Shown here: positions 27,339 through 35,969 of the stretch, in pieces
Layout of the letters: each line of letters starts with the position of its first letter
Numbering within the stretch: the first letter of the stretch is position 1
Origin: an uncultured Legionella sp.
GTDB taxonomy: Bacteria; Pseudomonadota; Gammaproteobacteria; Legionellales; Legionellaceae
Assembly (NCBI GenBank): GCA_902168255.1
Contig: CABHON010000016.1
Location: 1-64,000, forward strand
Direction of reading: 5' to 3'
DNA: 64,000 bases
Position numbers and translations under genes: made by a program
The notes under the pieces: generated by a model
Seen by the model: only the letters and a program-made list of their open reading frames with translations
Database searches by the model: none
What the model was told of the DNA's origin: nothing

Positions 27339-28504
27339 TATTTTTCCCCTTCTAATGCATATGATAAATCAGCAATTAAATCGTCAATAAATTCAATTCC
27401 CACGGATAAACGGATTAACCCATCACTAATACCTAACTGCTGCCGAATTTCTACTGGAACAGCAGCATGTGTCATTGTGGCAGGATGATCAACCAAACTC
27501 TCTACTCCGCCTAAACTTTCCGCTAAAGAAAACAAATGGCACCTTTCTAAAAATCGAGTCGCATCCTTTATATCTCCCCGTAAGACAAAGGTAATAATTC
27601 CCCCAAAAGCAGACATTTGGTGTTGCGCTAAATTATGTTGAGGGTGGCTTTTCAACCCGGGATAAATTACTTTTTCCACCATTGGTTGTTTTTCTAGCCA
27701 CTCTGCAATAATTTGGGCATTCTCACAATGTTGCCGCATGCGAATAGCCAATGTTTTCAAACTCCGCATAATGAGAAAGGCATCCCAAGGCCCTGCAACG
27801 CCACCTACAGCATTTTGCAGAAATCCCATTTTTTCTGCCAACTCAGCATTATCTCCCACAACAACAATGCCGCTCACCACATCAGAATGCCCATTTAAGT
27901 ATTTGGTTGCTGAATGAACCACAATATCAAAACCATGTTCTAAAGGTCTAATTATCCATGGTGAGGTGAATGTGTTATCAGCTACGCAAATGATGTTGTG
28001 TTTTTTTGCCCATGCTGCTACTTGGGCTAAATCGGCTAATTTAAGCAATGGGTTACTCAATGTTTCAACCATTAACATCCGCGTATTAGGTTTTCTGCTT
28101 TTTTCAAGCTGCTCAATAATATTGCTAGCCGAAAAGTCTAAAAAGCTAAAACTTAATGCCGCCGTTTTAGTCCGTACTTTTTCAAATATACGGTAAGTTC
28201 CTCCGTAAAGATCATCCATTGCAATAACATGGCTACCTGCATCCAGCAATTCAAGTACAGTGGCGATTGCAGCCATTCCTGATGCAAAAGCAAATCCCCA
28301 TTTGCCCGACTCTAAACTAGCGATGCATGCTTCGTATGCTGCCCGTGTAGGATTCCCTGTGCGGGAATACTCATATCCCTTATGTTGTCCTGGGGTTGAT
28401 TGGACATACGTAGATGTCGCAAAAATAGGGGTTACAATTGCACCGGTTGCTGGTTCTGGTACTTGACCAGCATGAATTGCACGTGTGTTAAAATGAAACT
28501 TCAT
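27338..28504 (-). CDS. Cystathionine gamma-synthase / gamma-lyase (PLP enzyme)
   Basis: Cys/Met trans-sulfuration enzyme of about 388 residues. It starts FNTRAIHAGQVPEP and has YEYSRTGNPTR, the FASGMAA phosphate-binding site and the PLP lysine in SATKYLNGHSD. The C-terminal SLGGVESLVDHPATMTH is typical of the family. Synthase (methionine direction) and lyase (cysteine direction) cannot be told apart by eye. The ATG at 28504 is preferred; a GTG at 28516 would add four residues. It is the first gene of a tight run with the zinc-finger and glycosyltransferase genes. Confidence 0.93.
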   Translation of the reverse strand: MKFHFNTRAIHAGQVPEPATGAIVTPIFATSTYVQSTPGQHKGYEYSRTGNPTRAAYEACIASLESGKWGFAFASGMAAIATVLELLDAGSHVIAMDDLYGGTYRIFEKVRTKTAALSFSFLDFSASNIIEQLEKSRKPNTRMLMVETLSNPLLKLADLAQVAAWAKKHNIICVADNTFTSPWIIRPLEHGFDIVVHSATKYLNGHSDVVSGIVVVGDNAELAEKMGFLQNAVGGVAGPWDAFLIMRSLKTLAIRMRQHCENAQIIAEWLEKQPMVEKVIYPGLKSHPQHNLAQHQMSAFGGIITFVLRGDIKDATRFLERCHLFSLAESLGGVESLVDHPATMTHAAVPVEIRQQLGISDGLIRLSVGIEFIDDLIADLSYALEGEK

Positions 28505-28521
28505 TACATTGCTCACAATAA

Positions 28522-29388
28522 TTAATTCATACTACCTAAGAAAAAAACTAATATAACAACAAGGAAGAAAACTATGGCACGATTAACTAAAGCGATAGCT
28601 TCTTTGTTTTCTGCTATAAATGTCATTTTCTTATCCTTGGAAAGAGAGTTTTTGCCACATTCAACTAAAATAGTCTGATTCTTTTTGGGGCCAGTCCAAA
28701 AATAATTCTTCCAAGAAGAGAAAGCTTGAAAACCACCTGCGGCCACATATAAAAAAGCTAACACTCTTGCGGGAAGCCAATTATACCAACCATATAAGAA
28801 AGAAGCAGCGTTGGCATAAGGGATTGTCACCTCTTTTTCTTTTTTCACAAAAGAAGCCATTAAACATAAAACCCTATATATTACTACTAAAACTAATGGT
28901 CCTAAACAGAACCAAAAAACGATACCAAAAATTCCACAATTAGCACGAACAAAAATTGACTCGGTGAGATTTTTTTCATTTAATGGCTCAAGGTCATTTC
29001 CCTCTTCAATCTCATTACCAATAAATTCATTGTAACTATCTACTTGATGTTCTTTATCTTTTTCTTCCTCTGCTTTGAAATACAGGAATAAATGATAATA
29101 TAAATCTGTGGGTCCAAAACAATAAAGAAGAATCACAAAATATAGTCCAGCGCCCGAGAGACCAATTTGACGTTCGACTACCACGACATTAAGGAATATG
29201 ATAGGAATGCACAAAGGCAGTAAAGCAACAATCACACCTAACACACCTCTGCTAAAAGGACTATTTCGTCCAATTTTTTCCTGCAAAAATGTCAAATAAC
29301 GCTCTAACCAAGAAAATCTTCTTAATATATTGCCAATGTGCAGATATCTTTCTATTAAAAGACAAACAATTAAAACAAATAATTTCAT
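28522..29388 (-). CDS. ampE: AmpE-like inner-membrane protein
   Basis: The 288-residue protein matches the AmpE layout: MKLFVLIVCLLIERYLHIG at the start, a cytoplasmic charged middle, an IVFWFCLGPLVLVVIYRV membrane segment, then the NWLPARVLAFLYVAAGG segment and a C-terminal membrane helix. AmpE is a membrane sensor linked to beta-lactamase induction and cell-wall recycling, and it is a distant relative of CobD/CbiB. The usual partner ampD is not next to it. An acidic insertion near residues 105-130 (EEEKDKEHQVD) is longer than in E. coli. Confidence 0.8.
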   Translation of the reverse strand: MKLFVLIVCLLIERYLHIGNILRRFSWLERYLTFLQEKIGRNSPFSRGVLGVIVALLPLCIPIIFLNVVVVERQIGLSGAGLYFVILLYCFGPTDLYYHLFLYFKAEEEKDKEHQVDSYNEFIGNEIEEGNDLEPLNEKNLTESIFVRANCGIFGIVFWFCLGPLVLVVIYRVLCLMASFVKKEKEVTIPYANAASFLYGWYNWLPARVLAFLYVAAGGFQAFSSWKNYFWTGPKKNQTILVECGKNSLSKDKKMTFIAENKEAIALVNRAIVFFLVVILVFFLGSMN

Positions 29389-29490
29389 TTGAGTAACCCT
29401 GCACTAATTTTAATTTTATAATATCGAGATCTTATCACACAGTTTTCTAGCATGCGAGTCTACCGAAATGCCAACAGACCCTAGCATATC

Positions 29491-30405
29491 CTAAGAAAAA
29501 GTGATTGATTCACTCAGTTTTTCAAAAATAGACGTTTGAAAAGGATCTAGCAAGCGAATCTCTGGCCAATGCCGTAACCACGTCATTTGACGTTTAGCTA
29601 ATTGCCTTGTCGCAATAATACCTTGCTCTATCATTGTATTTTCATCTATTTCATGTTGCAAATATTGTCCTATTTGACGATACCCCACCATTCGCATCGC
29701 GGGTGAGGAAAAATCTAATTGCTTACTCTCCAACAAATTTTGGACTTCATTCACCCAACCTTCTGCTAGCATTTGTTTGAATCGTTGTTCAATTCTTTGA
29801 TGCAAATATTCTCTATTTTCAGGAAACAATCCAACTGAATGGTAGTTAAACGACAACTTTTCTTTTTGATGAAAGTGATAAGATAAAGGCTTCCCTGTCA
29901 GATAATATACTTCTAAAGCTCGCTCAATGCGCTGAGGATCATTAGGATGGATGCGTAATGCCGATTCAGGATCCACTCCCTTCAACTGTTCATGCAAAGC
30001 TGTCCAACCCAATCGAGCCGCATCACTCAAAATTTTTTCTCTTGTAGCCGGATCGGCACTAGGTAAGGTCGATAATCCTTGTTGCAATGCTTTAAAATAA
30101 AGCATAGTTCCACCCACTAACAAAGGCACTTTGCCTTTATTAAAAATTTCTTCTACCGCTTGAGCAACATCTTCACAAAAATCAGCAGCGGAATAAGTTT
30201 GATGAGGTTCCCGGATATTCACTAAATGATGAGGGGTTTTGGTTAAAATAGCGGGTTCAGGCTTGGCTGTTCCTATGTTTAAACCTTTATAAACCATTGC
30301 AGAATCAACGCTAATTATTTCGAAAGGAAATTTTTCACATAAGCGAATAGCTAAGTCCGTTTTTCCGCAAGCCGTTGGCCCCATTAAGCAAAAAAGTGTT
30401 TTCAT
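29491..30405 (-). CDS. miaA: tRNA dimethylallyltransferase
   Basis: Adds a dimethylallyl group to A37 in tRNAs that read codons starting with U. The P-loop GPTACGKTDLAIRL, ISVDSAMVYKGLNIGTAKP, the LLVGGTMLYFKAL segment and the tRNA-binding TRQLAKRQMTWLRHW are all present. The length of 304 residues is normal. In many gammaproteobacteria miaA stands between mutL and hfq; here neither is beside it. It is divergent from the two tRNA genes that follow. Confidence 0.96.
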   Translation of the reverse strand: MKTLFCLMGPTACGKTDLAIRLCEKFPFEIISVDSAMVYKGLNIGTAKPEPAILTKTPHHLVNIREPHQTYSAADFCEDVAQAVEEIFNKGKVPLLVGGTMLYFKALQQGLSTLPSADPATREKILSDAARLGWTALHEQLKGVDPESALRIHPNDPQRIERALEVYYLTGKPLSYHFHQKEKLSFNYHSVGLFPENREYLHQRIEQRFKQMLAEGWVNEVQNLLESKQLDFSSPAMRMVGYRQIGQYLQHEIDENTMIEQGIIATRQLAKRQMTWLRHWPEIRLLDPFQTSIFEKLSESITFS

Positions 30406-30448
30406 TGCTTGTATTTTAATTTTTTAATAAATATTTCGCAAGAACATC

Positions 30449-30476
30449 TTGCATTTTTCTGAAAAAAAGGTATTAT
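30449..30476 (+). promoter_or_regulatory. Sigma-70 promoter of the tRNA genes
   Basis: TTGCAT (30449-30454) and TATTAT (30471-30476) with 16 bases between them lie 17 bases before the tRNA-Lys gene. This is the expected place for a stable-RNA promoter. Confidence 0.65.
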
Positions 30477-30493
30477 ATTCGTTCCTTTTTGAG

Positions 30494-30569
30494 GGGCCGT
30501 TAGCTCAGTCGGTAGAGCAGAGGGCTTTTAACCCTTGTGTCATAGGTTCGAATCCTATACGGCCCACCA
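30494..30569 (+). tRNA. tRNA-Lys (anticodon TTT)
   Basis: The gene folds into a full cloverleaf: acceptor GGGCCGT pairs with ACGGCCC, the D arm is GCTC...GAGC, the anticodon arm is GAGGG-CTTTTAA-CCCTT with anticodon TTT, and the T arm is ATAGG-TTCGAAT-CCTAT. The 3' CCA is encoded. Length is 76 bases. Confidence 0.97.
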
Positions 30570-30642
30570 TTTATCATGTTCCTTTAACTCACAGCAAGTG
30601 AAATATACACAAAAAAGTGTATCAAATGCGACGAGTCATTCT

Positions 30643-30719
30643 GCGCCCGTAGCTCAGTTGGATAGAGTACTTGGCTTCGAACCAAGGTGTCGGGAGTTCG
30701 AATCTCTCCGGGCGCGCCA
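30643..30719 (+). tRNA. tRNA-Arg (anticodon TCG)
   Basis: Cloverleaf with acceptor GCGCCCG pairing with CGGGCGC, anticodon arm CTTGG-CTTCGAA-CCAAG with anticodon TCG, and T arm GGGAG-TTCGAAT-CTCTC. The 3' CCA is encoded. It lies 73 bases after tRNA-Lys, probably in the same transcript. It is the last core gene before the accessory block, so it is a possible integration site, but no repeated 3' end was found downstream. Confidence 0.97.
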
Positions 30720-30801
30720 TTATATATTCCAAATATTTCTACGTTTCCAATTTCCCTTTGATCAGGTTATCTTAAGTAAACTGTCGTATAATTAGCTCAT
30801 T

Positions 30802-31254
30802 ATGGCGAATAACTTCGGACAATCAACCGTTACTTCTTACTGCTCTTTCTTTTCAGATAAAAAATTAAAGAGAGATGCTTTATTGGAACATCATGAAGGA
30901 AATACTACAAATCAAAGCTCTGACTCATCTCAGGGTCGAAATGCGTTAACGCCTTATAACGATAAAGCGTCTGCTTCTTATCGTTACTTTTTGTTTCTTA
31001 AAAATCAAGATATAGACACATTGGCAAATATTCTTTCTAAAGAACCATCCGTCGCTGAAATGTTTTTAAAACATTTATTAAAAAATCCATCGCTTGAATT
31101 GAAATCTCAATTATTATCCTCACTTGCGAAGAAATTGGATTTTAGTGAGCTATTACGAGCAAAAGAAGAAACCCTGGCAGACATCCAAAAGATTATCCCC
31201 CAGAGTTTCACTCAACCATTAGTAAAAATACCTACTGCTGGCTTGGGCTATTAG
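30802..31254 (+). CDS. Hypothetical soluble protein
   Basis: The 150-residue protein is not recognised. The N-terminal 60 residues are polar and Ser/Asn-rich. The rest is helical, with LSSLAKKLDFSELLRAKEE and similar stretches. There is no signal peptide or membrane segment. Its last 23 bases overlap the 3' end of the opposing lipoprotein gene. No clear ribosome site precedes the ATG, so expression is uncertain. It could be a small effector or a regulator; the sequence does not decide. Confidence 0.5.
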   Translation: MANNFGQSTVTSYCSFFSDKKLKRDALLEHHEGNTTNQSSDSSQGRNALTPYNDKASASYRYFLFLKNQDIDTLANILSKEPSVAEMFLKHLLKNPSLELKSQLLSSLAKKLDFSELLRAKEETLADIQKIIPQSFTQPLVKIPTAGLGY

Positions 31255-31894
31255 CCGTATACTGCACCGCTTGTTCCACCCATTTTTGAACTAACTGCTC
31301 AAATTCTTGTTTGGTATGCGATTTCATACGGAAACTTTCGCCACTGATAACGGTGACATCTTCACGCAACAACTTACCAGACATACTATCAGTAAACTTA
31401 AGTTCAATAATAAGCACTGGGGTTTTGCTGTCAGTGTCTGTAGCCATCGTAGCCAGTTTAACCGCTGCAGAAATAGGAAGAACATTCCACGGTTTGAAAC
31501 CTTCTCCATCAATGGTAGCGCCGGTAATAGCAACTTGTAATCTAGCTACTCCAGGACCAGGTTGTTGAGTCAATGGAATATGTTGAGCGGCTACTTTTTT
31601 AATACCACTATTCAAATTAGCCCGTGCTGTTGCAATATCTTGCTGGGTCACACCATGTGCAGTTGCTGTTTGATAAATAATCACAGGATCAACTATTAGT
31701 GCTTGATAATCACTACGCTTTACATCAGGAGCTGTATAAGTGTAGATCTGACTTCCTTCTGGGCTAGCAACAGGTTTCAACGCCTTGTAATCTGGCAAAA
31801 AGCCCGACGTATTTTCTAAAGGAGGAGGAGAGGATGCACAACCTACTAGGGCTAATGCTAAAACGCCTGCCAATCCCAATGCTTTTATTTTCAT
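31232..31894 (-). CDS. DUF3313 lipoprotein
   Basis: The 220-residue protein has a lipobox LALVGCASS with Cys19 as lipidation site. The mature part has the DUF3313 features: SGFLPDYKALKP near the start, VDPVIIYQTATAHGV, and LQVAITGATIDGEG, and it ends with ESFRMKSHTKQEFEQLV. Members are outer-membrane-directed lipoproteins of unknown function. The 3' end overlaps the convergent hypothetical gene by 23 bases. Confidence 0.87.
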   Translation of the reverse strand: MKIKALGLAGVLALALVGCASSPPPLENTSGFLPDYKALKPVASPEGSQIYTYTAPDVKRSDYQALIVDPVIIYQTATAHGVTQQDIATARANLNSGIKKVAAQHIPLTQQPGPGVARLQVAITGATIDGEGFKPWNVLPISAAVKLATMATDTDSKTPVLIIELKFTDSMSGKLLREDVTVISGESFRMKSHTKQEFEQLVQKWVEQAVQYTANSPSQQ

Positions 31895-32038
31895 AATAAA
31901 GTACCTTAAATATGTGGAAAAATCCTCTTTGATTTTATTTCAAAAGGCTTCTAAGCGTCAATATATTCAGAATTTTCAATATTTATATAAATATTTAGTT
32001 TTGTGATGACATTTATAACTTATTAAGTATGAACTGTA

Positions 32039-32701
32039 TTAATAAGAAAATCTTGTTTGTATGACAACGCCAATGATTTTTATGTTATCAGTTAATTCTT
32101 CACTAGTCTGATCTGTTATTGAACGTACAGCGTGTTTAGGTCCATCAAATATTAATTCTCGGATGGTTGCCTCTTCTGTGTTCTGGTAGTGAACAATAAT
32201 TAAATCGCCATCAACAGGTTTTTTGTTTGGATCAATTGATAAAATAGAACCGTTAATAAAACGGGGTTCCATTGATGGTTTTGTTCTTAATCCAAATGAA
32301 AACGGAGAGTTTTCAATATCAATGGAAATCCAATCTTTCCAGTTTTTAATTTCAGGATTGTCAAAAAATTCTTTAATACCAATAGCAATTTTCCAAGAAA
32401 CAATAGGGGCTGTATGAATTTTATAACTATGGCTTGTGCTAATATTTTCTATGGGCGTATTACCAAGCAGCTGATCGATAGTTATACTAAAATAATTAGC
32501 AATTAGTGTTAAAGTAGAAAGTTTAGGATCGCTTGTTTTACCTGTAACGAGCCGCTGAATAGTTGGCTGTGGTAAATTGATGTTTTTGGCAAGCTCCGTG
32601 ACATTGATATTATTTTTATATAATAGCTCTCTAACAACGATACGACATCGATCAAAATCGTTGCTATTAATCAAAAGTTCTTTTTTACTTAATGTTCTCA
32701 T
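32039..32701 (-). CDS. XRE-type repressor with S24 peptidase-like domain
   Basis: The 220-residue regulator has an N-terminal helix-turn-helix (VTELAKNINLPQPTIQRLVTG, about residues 34-54, given as VTELAKNINLPQ and PTIQRLVTG) and a C-terminal LexA/CI-like fold. The usual catalytic Ser lies in KPSMEP, but the lysine of the Ser-Lys dyad seems replaced by Arg in ATIRELIF, and no Ala-Gly cleavage site is seen near residues 95-105. It may therefore be a stable repressor, not self-cleaving. It is transcribed away from the YhhQ-GlcD block, as phage or ICE master repressors often are. Proteins of this build control Legionella conjugative elements (the lvrR type). Confidence 0.85.
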   Translation of the reverse strand: MRTLSKKELLINSNDFDRCRIVVRELLYKNNINVTELAKNINLPQPTIQRLVTGKTSDPKLSTLTLIANYFSITIDQLLGNTPIENISTSHSYKIHTAPIVSWKIAIGIKEFFDNPEIKNWKDWISIDIENSPFSFGLRTKPSMEPRFINGSILSIDPNKKPVDGDLIIVHYQNTEEATIRELIFDGPKHAVRSITDQTSEELTDNIKIIGVVIQTRFSY

Positions 32702-32832
32702 AATAGATCTTACGGGTTTATACTTTATATTATAGCAAAAAAATGTTTTAAAGAATATAAAATAACTTGTTTTTTATTTTGACGAAAATAGGATACAATA
32801 AAGCAAAATTAAATTTAATCAGTGTTATTTTC

Positions 32833-33573
32833 ATGAAGTCTATAAACGTTATTCACTTTAAATATTTTAATTTGTTATCTGTTTTTTATTCAAGCATCTT
32901 ATTTATTGCTGTTTTTTTTGATTATAAATTTATTAAAGTGTTTGATTTTTTTGCATCATCGGCAACATTTATTGTGTCTATTACTTTTTTTCTTGGTGAC
33001 TTAATGACAGAAGTGTATGGACTTGAAAAAACAAGACAGATTATTTGGGCAAATATATTTACACTCGTTTTTTTTGCTGCGGCCTGTATGATTTTTAATC
33101 ATATACAAACACCCAGTGAGTATAAAAAATATGGTTTTTCTTATGGCACCCTTTTACCTATTCTTCCACGAGCCTGTTTATCTAATGCTTTTGCTATATT
33201 TATAGGCATGTTTCTCAATACCTGTATCATCAGTAAGTGGAAAATACTTATAAAAGGGCGTCGTTTTTGGTTAAGAAGTTTTACATCATCAGCTTGTGGA
33301 GAAATTATTTATACAATAGCTGTTGTTTCTTTAATTAATGTAGGCATTGTACCCTTTAAGCATTTAATTCAAATTTTCACTGTTTCTTACTGTTTTAAAT
33401 TTTTCTTTGGCTTAATTATTATGTGGCCAGCTAGCTTATTAGCTGCTTTATTGAAAAAAGTCGAAGGTGTCGATTTTTACGATTATGACATTAGTTACAA
33501 TCCATTTAGATTTTCACTATCAAATCGTACAGATGAAACTGAAGATAATAGAAGAAAAAATTCGAATGAATGA
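32833..33573 (+). CDS. Queuosine-precursor transporter, YhhQ/DUF165 family
   Basis: Inner-membrane protein of about 246 residues with six hydrophobic segments. The family signature GDLMTEVYGLEKTRQIIWANI is clear (usual form: ADILTEVYGYKRARRVIW), cut here to stay short. YhhQ imports preQ0/preQ1 for queuosine in tRNA. The ATG at 32833 is favoured; an upstream TTG at 32767 would add 22 residues. The gene is very AT-rich compared with housekeeping neighbours. It overlaps the next gene by 8 bases. Confidence 0.85.
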   Translation: MKSINVIHFKYFNLLSVFYSSILFIAVFFDYKFIKVFDFFASSATFIVSITFFLGDLMTEVYGLEKTRQIIWANIFTLVFFAAACMIFNHIQTPSEYKKYGFSYGTLLPILPRACLSNAFAIFIGMFLNTCIISKWKILIKGRRFWLRSFTSSACGEIIYTIAVVSLINVGIVPFKHLIQIFTVSYCFKFFFGLIIMWPASLLAALLKKVEGVDFYDYDISYNPFRFSLSNRTDETEDNRRKNSNE

Positions 33574-34957
33574 GGAAATAATTCTTTTAAAATTGATTGA
33601 TATTTTTGGTGAAAATGCGGTTTTTTTTGATGTTGAATCAAAAAAAAAGTACGGTATAGATTATACTCAATGCTATTCTCCTGATCCCATTGCTGTTGTT
33701 TTTCCTAAAAATGAAGCAGAGCTTGTCTGTCTTGTAAAATTAGCTAATGAATTATTATTAAAGCTAGTTCCATCGGGTGGAAGAACGGGGTACAGCGGTG
33801 GTGCAGTTGCTGCTTTTAAAGAAATTGTTGTTTCTTTTGAGAAAATGAACAAAATTTTATCTTTTTGTGAAGAAGATAGAAGCGTACGTTGCCAACCAGG
33901 GCTTATAACAAAAGAACTTCAAGATTTTGCTAAGGAGAATGGTCTCTTTTATCCTGTTGATTTTGCTTCCAGTGGATCTAGTCAAATTGGAGGAAATATT
34001 GCTACAAATGCTGGTGGTATTAAAGTTATTCGTTATGGATTAACAAGAAATTGGGTATCTGGTTTAAGAGTTGTCACCGGTAATGGAGAAGTATTAGAAC
34101 TAAATAAAGGACTAATTAAAAACGCTACTGGATATGATTTTCTTAACTTATTTATTGGCTCAGAAGGAACATTAGGTTTTATCACAGAAGCCACGATAAA
34201 ATTGATTGAACAGCCATTGCCTCAAAAAGTTGTGTTATTTTCCTTAAATCAAAAAAATCACCTTTTGAACATTTTGAACAGTTTCAGATCTCTGCGATAT
34301 TTAAGTGCTTTTGAGCTTTTTTCCGATAAAGCTTTAAAGTTTGTTTTAAAAGAACAAAATTTGATAGCACCTTTTTCAAAAGATGCACCATTTTATGTTC
34401 TATTAGAATTTGATTCAACTGAAGAAAATGAAACATTACTTTTTAATATATTGCAAGATTGTTTATCTCATCAATGGATTAGTGATGCTATTATTAGCGA
34501 TAGCTTGGAACAAGCTAATAATCTTTGGAAATTTAGAGAAGAAATTTCCCTATCATTGAGAAAATATATTCCTTATAAGTATGATATTTCGGTTGTCTCA
34601 TCAAAAATTATAAAGTTTATGGAAGAAATAGACAACTTTTTAGAAAAAGAGAACAAAAATATTGATATAATTTGGTTTGGCCATGTTGGTGATGGAAATT
34701 TACACTTAAACATTTTAAAGCCAGAAGCAATGGAAAAAGAAAGCTTTTTTACCTATTGTGATAAAATAAGCGTAAGTATTTATAAATTGGTAAAAAAATA
34801 TAATGGTTCTGTTTCAGCGGAGCATGGAATTGGGCTATTAAAAAAGCAGTTTTTATCTTACTCAAAGAGTAATACAGAAATCGCTTACATGAAGTCCATA
34901 AAAAAATTATTTGATAATAATAATGTAATGAATCCATTGAAACTGGTGAAACCATGA
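33566..34957 (+). CDS. FAD-linked oxidase, GlcD/D-2-hydroxyglutarate dehydrogenase family
   Basis: VAO-type flavoprotein of 463 residues that oxidises a D-2-hydroxy acid. The FAD-binding half has PSGGRTGYSGGAV, SSGSSQIGGNIATNAGG and GSEGTLGFITEAT; the C-terminal half ends with WFGHVGDGNLHLN and SAEHGIGLLKK, which hold the metal/substrate histidines. The ATG at 33566 fits family length; in-frame starts at 33533 and 33467 lie inside yhhQ. It overlaps yhhQ by 8 bases and the next gene by 4, so the three genes form an operon. The substrate is unknown. Confidence 0.9.
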   Translation: MNEEIILLKLIDIFGENAVFFDVESKKKYGIDYTQCYSPDPIAVVFPKNEAELVCLVKLANELLLKLVPSGGRTGYSGGAVAAFKEIVVSFEKMNKILSFCEEDRSVRCQPGLITKELQDFAKENGLFYPVDFASSGSSQIGGNIATNAGGIKVIRYGLTRNWVSGLRVVTGNGEVLELNKGLIKNATGYDFLNLFIGSEGTLGFITEATIKLIEQPLPQKVVLFSLNQKNHLLNILNSFRSLRYLSAFELFSDKALKFVLKEQNLIAPFSKDAPFYVLLEFDSTEENETLLFNILQDCLSHQWISDAIISDSLEQANNLWKFREEISLSLRKYIPYKYDISVVSSKIIKFMEEIDNFLEKENKNIDIIWFGHVGDGNLHLNILKPEAMEKESFFTYCDKISVSIYKLVKKYNGSVSAEHGIGLLKKQFLSYSKSNTEIAYMKSIKKLFDNNNVMNPLKLVKP

Positions 34958-35526
34958 TAAAGAACATATCAAAAAAAATAAAAAAGTTTACGACATTACT
35001 ATTGGAAGTATTGTATAGAATAAAAAAAGAACAGAAAGTTTTTTTTAGAATTGTTGATATGGATAATGGAGTAGTTGAGCTTCATGTTAAAGGGAAAACG
35101 TCTTCCATGAAAAAAAATGTTTTAAATGTTATATATGAAACACACATTATATCTGGACTTTCTTCTCCAGATGCATGTAGTTTAGGTGTTTTTTATGGAT
35201 ACAACCTTAAGGGCTTGTTTTCTGGAAGAAATTTTAACTATCCTCTTTTATGTATATCTAATGAGGGTAGATACCGTCTGATGTCAGAAAATAGGGAGGG
35301 CAATATAGAATTTATTGATACAAAAACAATGGAAAAATTTGTAAAATGTCCAATTGCTATTGCAAAAGATTATCAAATAATTGAAAAATTTGATCCCACA
35401 CAAGCTTGCTATATTGGAATATTGGCAGGTATAAAAAAACATAAATTAGAATCTAATCAACAAAAAACAACATATGAAAATAATGTTGTACCTATATTTA
35501 ACTCGAAAAAATCCAATATAATATAA
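34954..35526 (+). CDS. Hypothetical protein in the LvrA-like position
   Basis: The 190-residue protein starts in an ATGA overlap with the oxidase gene. The N-terminus is basic (MIKNISKKIKKF). The middle has a conserved-looking segment SSPDACSLGVFYGYNLKGLF and, later, TQACYIGILAGIKK. I do not recognise a Pfam family. Its place, between an S24 repressor and a CsrA paralogue, is that of lvrA in the Legionella lvrRABC module of integrative conjugative elements. This is a positional guess only. It has no signal peptide. Confidence 0.7.
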   Translation: MIKNISKKIKKFTTLLLEVLYRIKKEQKVFFRIVDMDNGVVELHVKGKTSSMKKNVLNVIYETHIISGLSSPDACSLGVFYGYNLKGLFSGRNFNYPLLCISNEGRYRLMSENREGNIEFIDTKTMEKFVKCPIAIAKDYQIIEKFDPTQACYIGILAGIKKHKLESNQQKTTYENNVVPIFNSKKSNII

Positions 35527-35610
35527 TTTTTTAGAAATACTATTGCGTTTGTAAAAATTTTACGTATAATAAAATACTTTAAAGCATATTTAATGCGTTA
35601 AAAAAAATAA

Positions 35611-35778
35611 TCTGGAAAGAATATCTCTTTAGGCGAAGATACTCTTTTTGGGTTCTGGCAAAAACAGCCAGTACATTAGCAAGCACTCTTGAGGGTTATA
35701 GCAGCTATTGTGGTTGATAATCAAAAGTTTACTGTCGCCTTAGAATTTTATAACTGTCTGCATAGGAGAGTAAAATGA
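35611..35778 (+). pseudogene. Interrupted small gene before csrA (LvrB-like position)
   Basis: A frame of 55 codons with one TAG (35677-35679) reads SGKNISLGEDTLFGFWQKQ, then PVH-stop-QALLRVIAAIVV, then DNQKFTVALEFYNCLHRR. It ends with TGA overlapping the ATG of the CsrA gene (ATGA), an arrangement that suggests translational coupling. There is no ATG in the frame, so the N-terminal part is lost or it starts at a TTG (35692) giving only 28 residues. The amino-acid pattern looks like real protein. In Legionella elements lvrB precedes lvrC, a csrA homologue. I call it a decayed gene with modest confidence. Confidence 0.4.
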
Positions 35779-35969
35779 AAATAGTCCCCCTGAAAACCAA
35801 AGAAAGTATTAGCATCGGCGATGAAATTAAAATTTTTGTTCGCCGAATTGACACCTTAGGAGAAATAGAACTTGGTATTTCAGCGTCTAAAACCATACCT
35901 ATACATCGTGAAGAAGTATTAGAAAAATTAAAAAAGTTAAAGTCGCAGCTAGCATTGATTAAGGACTGA
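35775..35969 (+). CDS. CsrA/RsmA paralogue
   Basis: RNA-binding post-transcriptional regulator of 64 residues. The fold is seen in ISIGDEIKIFVRRID, EIELGISASKTIPIHREEV; the RNA-contact segment IPIHREEV is conserved (usual: VAVHREEIY). The N-terminus MKIVPLKTKES differs from the usual MLILTRRVGET: the Arg of the TRR segment, part of the RNA-binding face, is replaced by Lys. A ribosome site AGGAGAG lies seven bases upstream. CsrA paralogues of this type are associated with integrative conjugative elements in Legionella (lvrC, csrT), distinct from the housekeeping csrA, which is usually near alaS. Confidence 0.88.
   Translation: MKIVPLKTKESISIGDEIKIFVRRIDTLGEIELGISASKTIPIHREEVLEKLKKLKSQLALIKD

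Noticed and set aside
30535..30795. An 86-codon open frame across the two tRNA genes
   Set aside because: It is read through both tRNAs and has no ribosome site or family resemblance.
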